Assembly: GCF_002288635.1 (NCBI RefSeq)
Contig: NZ_NRSW01000001.1
Span: 1,358,924 to 1,395,496 of the forward strand
Direction of reading: 5' to 3'
Length of the DNA stretch: 36,573 nucleotides
Source of the DNA: Mucilaginibacter sp. MD40
Lineage (GTDB): Bacteria > Bacteroidota > Bacteroidia > Sphingobacteriales > Sphingobacteriaceae
The notes under the pieces were generated by a model. The model was not told where the DNA came from. It made no database searches and saw only the letters and a program-made list of their open reading frames with translations. Made by a program: the position numbers and the translations under genes. Below, in pieces: positions 32,857 to 36,573 of the stretch (the first letter of the stretch is position 1; each line of letters starts with the position of its first letter).

Positions 32857-33946
32857 TTATTTACTGCCACCAAACTCCATCAGGTAGGCCTTTAGGAAAT
32901 CGTTTAGTTCGCCATCAAGTACGGCTTGGGCGTTGGATGTTTCATGGTCGGTACGCAGGTCTTTCACCAGTTTGTAAGGGTGCAGTACATAGTTACGGAT
33001 CTGGCTGCCCCACTCAATCTTCTTTTTGTTGCCTTCGATGGCATTGGTGGTTTCCTGGCGTTTGCGCATCTCTATCTCATATAACTGCGATTTCAATAAA
33101 CGCATGGCATTGTCCTTATTCTGCAATTGCGAACGCGACTCCTGGTTCTTGATAATAATACCCGATGGTTTGTGGTAAAGCCTAACGGCAGTTTCCACCT
33201 TGTTCACGTTCTGCCCGCCGGCACCACCCGAGCGGAAGGTTTCAAACTCAATATCGGCAGGGTTTATCTCAATCTCAATGGTATCATCAACCAGCGGATA
33301 AACATACACCGAAGCGAATGAAGTGTGACGCTTGGCGTTGGCATCAAACGGAGAAACGCGCACCAAACGGTGTACACCGTTCTCACCCTTTAAATAACCA
33401 TAGGCAAAATCGCCTTCAAATTGCAGGGTAACGGTTTTAACACCGGCAACATCACCTTCCTGGTAATCCTGCTCGGTAACCTTGTAGCCGTTCTTTTCGC
33501 CCCACATAATGTACATGCGCATAAGCATACTGGCCCAGTCGCAGCTTTCGGTACCACCGGCGCCCGCGGTTATTTGCAATACCGCATTCAGCTGGTCTTC
33601 CTCGGCGCTCAGCATGTTTTTAAATTCCAGCTCTTCAACAGCAGTAACGGCATTGTCAAACTGTTCCTTCATTTCGGCCTCGCTGGCATCACCGCTCTGG
33701 TAAAACTCAAACAGTACGTTAGTATCTTCTACTATTGATGCCACCTTCTGAAAGGCATCCGTCCAAACTTTTTTGGTTTTTATAGAAGCCAGCACTTTTT
33801 CGGCTTCTTTAGGATGGTCCCAAAAATTAGGGCCTATAGTAATATCCTGTTCTTTCTGCATCGCATCGAGTTTGGTATCGATGTCAAAGATGCCTCCTCA
33901 GGGACGTTACTCTGTCCCTTAAATCCTGGATGTTTTCTTTAGTCAT
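32857..33946 (-). CDS. prfB: Peptide chain release factor 2, with programmed +1 frameshift
   Basis: RF2 recognises UGA and UAA and releases the peptide. The gene starts at the ATG at 33946 ([20 protein letters not shown]), reaches an in-frame TGA at 33886-33884, and continues after a +1 shift as [13 protein letters not shown], for 362 residues in all. The shift site is classic: AGGAGG three bases upstream of CTT TGA C. The peptide-release motif GGQ is in [17 protein letters not shown], and the stop-codon-reading tripeptide SPF is in [14 protein letters not shown] caller that does not model frameshifting would begin at the internal Met at 33861. A -7 element TATATTTG (33959-33952) ends five bases before the ATG, so the mRNA is probably leaderless. 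Confidence 0.97.
33883..33899 (-). promoter_or_regulatory. RF2 programmed frameshift site
   Basis: Sense order: AGGAGG (SD-like, in codons CTG AGG AGG), CAT, CTT, TGA, C. Low RF2 stalls the ribosome at TGA and the Leu tRNA slips +1, an autoregulatory switch known across bacteria. Confidence 0.95.
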
Positions 33947-33982
33947 AAATGCAAATATAAGAAATTGGTACGCGTATAAATA

Positions 33983-34019
33983 AAAAGGCTTAAATCGCGG
34001 TGAGCAACCTAAGCCTTTT
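33983..34019 (-). terminator. Terminator of the 34042-34479 gene
   Basis: AAAAGGCTTA (33983-33992) pairs with TAAGCCTTTT (34010-34019); on the minus strand a T-rich run follows. The 17-nt loop makes it less typical. Confidence 0.6.
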
Positions 34020-34041
34020 AAAAACTCTTTAACTTTTAATG

Positions 34042-34479
34042 TTATGCCATGCGTAATTGTTGCAACAGCGGCGCAATATCCATGTTGCCGCTCAGTTTGC
34101 TGAGCATAGCGCTTAAGCTAAAGTCGTTATTTTTATCTTCCAGTTTGGATTGTTTGATCATTTCCTGCATTACCGGCGGTATCAGGTTATGGGCAATCTC
34201 CGATGCCTTGTCGGCAGTAAGGTTGTAAAAATTGTTCAGCTTATTGGTAAAGCGGTTTACGGCGCTGTCAATAAGCGGGTTTTCGTAAATACCCGGATAT
34301 TGGAAATATTTAATCAGGTCTTTCAATCTTCCATTATCCAACTGACCTTTCAGCACTTCAATGATGGAGCTGGAGGCATCATTCATCACGGCATCACGGT
34401 CTTTTTCCTGAATTTCGGGGTTGTTCATAACAGCCGTACCGGCGTTATTTTTTACCAGCATAAAGAGTTTTTCAAACAT
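34042..34479 (-). CDS. Conserved hypothetical helical protein
   Basis: A 145-residue soluble protein without signal peptide, membrane helix or Cys. It is predicted to be mostly helical. It begins MFEKLFMLVKNNAGTAVMNN, has a central VNRFTNKLNNFYNLTADKASEIAHNLIPPVMQEMIKQ, and ends SGNMDIAPLLQQLRMA. I do not recognise a named family. The ending, with a short linker (KLEDKNNDFSLSAMLSKLSG), suggests a small globular domain plus a flexible tail. It lies between prfB and pgi, with a 250-bp divergent region towards pgi, and has its own terminator, so it is probably a single-gene unit. Function unknown. Confidence 0.75.
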   Translation of the reverse strand: MFEKLFMLVKNNAGTAVMNNPEIQEKDRDAVMNDASSSIIEVLKGQLDNGRLKDLIKYFQYPGIYENPLIDSAVNRFTNKLNNFYNLTADKASEIAHNLIPPVMQEMIKQSKLEDKNNDFSLSAMLSKLSGNMDIAPLLQQLRMA

Positions 34480-34603
34480 AGTTTTGTGTGTTAATGCAAG
34501 ATTTATAAAATCATTACAATTTTTTAATCTTGTTAAAATTAGGTCAAAAATGCTGCCACAAACAAGCCAACAGGGCCGGTAACAGGCGAATATTTTACAA
34601 ATA

Positions 34604-34618
34604 TGACAATTCGTGTCA
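34604..34618. promoter_or_regulatory. TGACA-N5-TGTCA inverted repeat in the divergent region before pgi
   Basis: TGACA (34604-34608), ATTCG, TGTCA (34614-34618), overlapping the end of a second small inverted repeat ATATTT-TAC-AAATAT (34590-34604). It may be a binding site for either divergent gene. A -7-like TACATTTG (34704-34711) lies 19 nt before the pgi ATG, with TTG 24 nt further upstream. Nothing else was found in this 251-bp gap. Confidence 0.3.
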
Positions 34619-34655
34619 GTGTTAATTAAACACTAAGACTGCCACATTTATGTAA

Positions 34656-36377
<1,722 letters not shown>

Positions 36378-36436
36378 GTATAAGAGAGGCAAGAGACAAG
36401 AATCAGGAGCCAAGATACAAGACAGCTTCTTCCTAA

Positions 36437-36477
36437 AAACAGAAAGCGCCGTGATAGCATCACGGCGCTTTCTGTTT
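36437..36477. terminator. Terminator after pgi
   Basis: Perfect 18-bp stem (36437-36454 with 36460-36477) around loop TAGCA; GC core GCGCCGTGA/TCACGGCGC flanked by AAACAGAAA/TTTCTGTTT. An AG-rich stretch with recurring CAAGA words (36385-36425) lies between pgi and it. Confidence 0.85.
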
Positions 36478-36490
36478 ACCACCTATGTCC

Positions 36491-36573
36491 TTGCGAGGAG
36501 CGACAGCGACGTGGCAATCTCATAGCAGGTCCGTATGCCTGTCCTATGAGATTGCCACGCTTTCGCTCAAGCC
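36491..36573. repeat. Long imperfect inverted repeat, cut by the window end
   Basis: CGTGGCAATCTCATAG (36510-36525) pairs perfectly with CTATGAGATTGCCACG (36544-36559). Outside it, GAGCGACAGCG (36498-36508) pairs with CGCTTTCGCTC after a 3-base bulge and with one mismatch; inside, CAGG faces CCTG. From memory, GAGGAGCGNNAGCGACGTGGCAATCTC-like elements are widespread intergenic repeats in Bacteroidota. The right end runs out of the window. Confidence 0.8.

Noticed and set aside
33884..33886. Stop codon in prfB as evidence of a pseudogene
   Set aside because: It is the conserved RF2 frameshift TGA with the SD-like element and CTT slip codon in place.

Overview
The window looks like chromosomal DNA of a Bacteroidota species, most like the Sphingobacteriaceae (Mucilaginibacter/Pedobacter type). 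The evidence is a SusC/SusD pair, a DUF5686 outer-membrane protein, a Kbl/PheS/AsnS/RF2 housekeeping set of Bacteroidota character, promoters of the TTTG-N19-TAnnTTTG type, and few Shine-Dalgarno sequences. The genus is inference. I see no phage, insertion sequence, CRISPR array, rRNA or tRNA.

Layout. 27-3635 (minus): a secreted S8 protease and an ALDH7-type aldehyde dehydrogenase, separated by a hairpin repeat array (1714-2092). 3875-5692 (plus): a long TPR protein and a small acidic disordered protein, each followed by a strong terminator. 5746-17159 (minus): a compact polysaccharide-utilisation locus. Reading with transcription it holds a membrane-anchored propeller/Y_Y_Y/LuxR-type sensor-regulator, SusC, SusD, two tandem GH144-type (endo-beta-1,2-glucanase family) enzymes and an alpha/beta hydrolase. 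17201-20822 (minus): a TrhO-type rhodanese and a DUF5686 protein. 20952-24216 (plus): kbl, pheS, a Rieske-like lipoprotein and a TetR regulator. 24284-27371 (plus): a membrane protein, a winged-helix regulator, CreD and a ferritin-like diiron protein, with matching palindromes before the first gene and before creD. 27428-28658 (plus): a small membrane protein, a 36-codon ORF behind a near-perfect promoter/palindrome, and a second hairpin array (28089-28596). 28659-36377: rlmD, a probably frameshifted membrane protein, a lipoprotein, asnS, prfB (with its programmed frameshift site), a conserved hypothetical and pgi. The window ends inside a long inverted repeat.

How the genes work together. 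The locus at 5746-17159 reads as one sense-import-digest unit, most likely for a beta-1,2-glucan. The regulator senses ligand in the periplasm, SusCD binds and imports oligosaccharide, one GH144 is a lipoprotein and the other a soluble exported enzyme, and the hydrolase may strip ester substituents. A terminator between susD and the enzymes suggests they are expressed at a lower level. The CreD block looks like an envelope-stress operon that regulates itself.

The least explained signals are (a) the two hairpin arrays, made of the same two-palindrome unit with compensatory stem changes and the same orientation relative to transcription; (b) the 36-codon ORF with its palindromic promoter; and (c) two likely single-base homopolymer frameshifts (trhO 3' end and the 30132-30574 membrane protein), which may be real or may be assembly errors.
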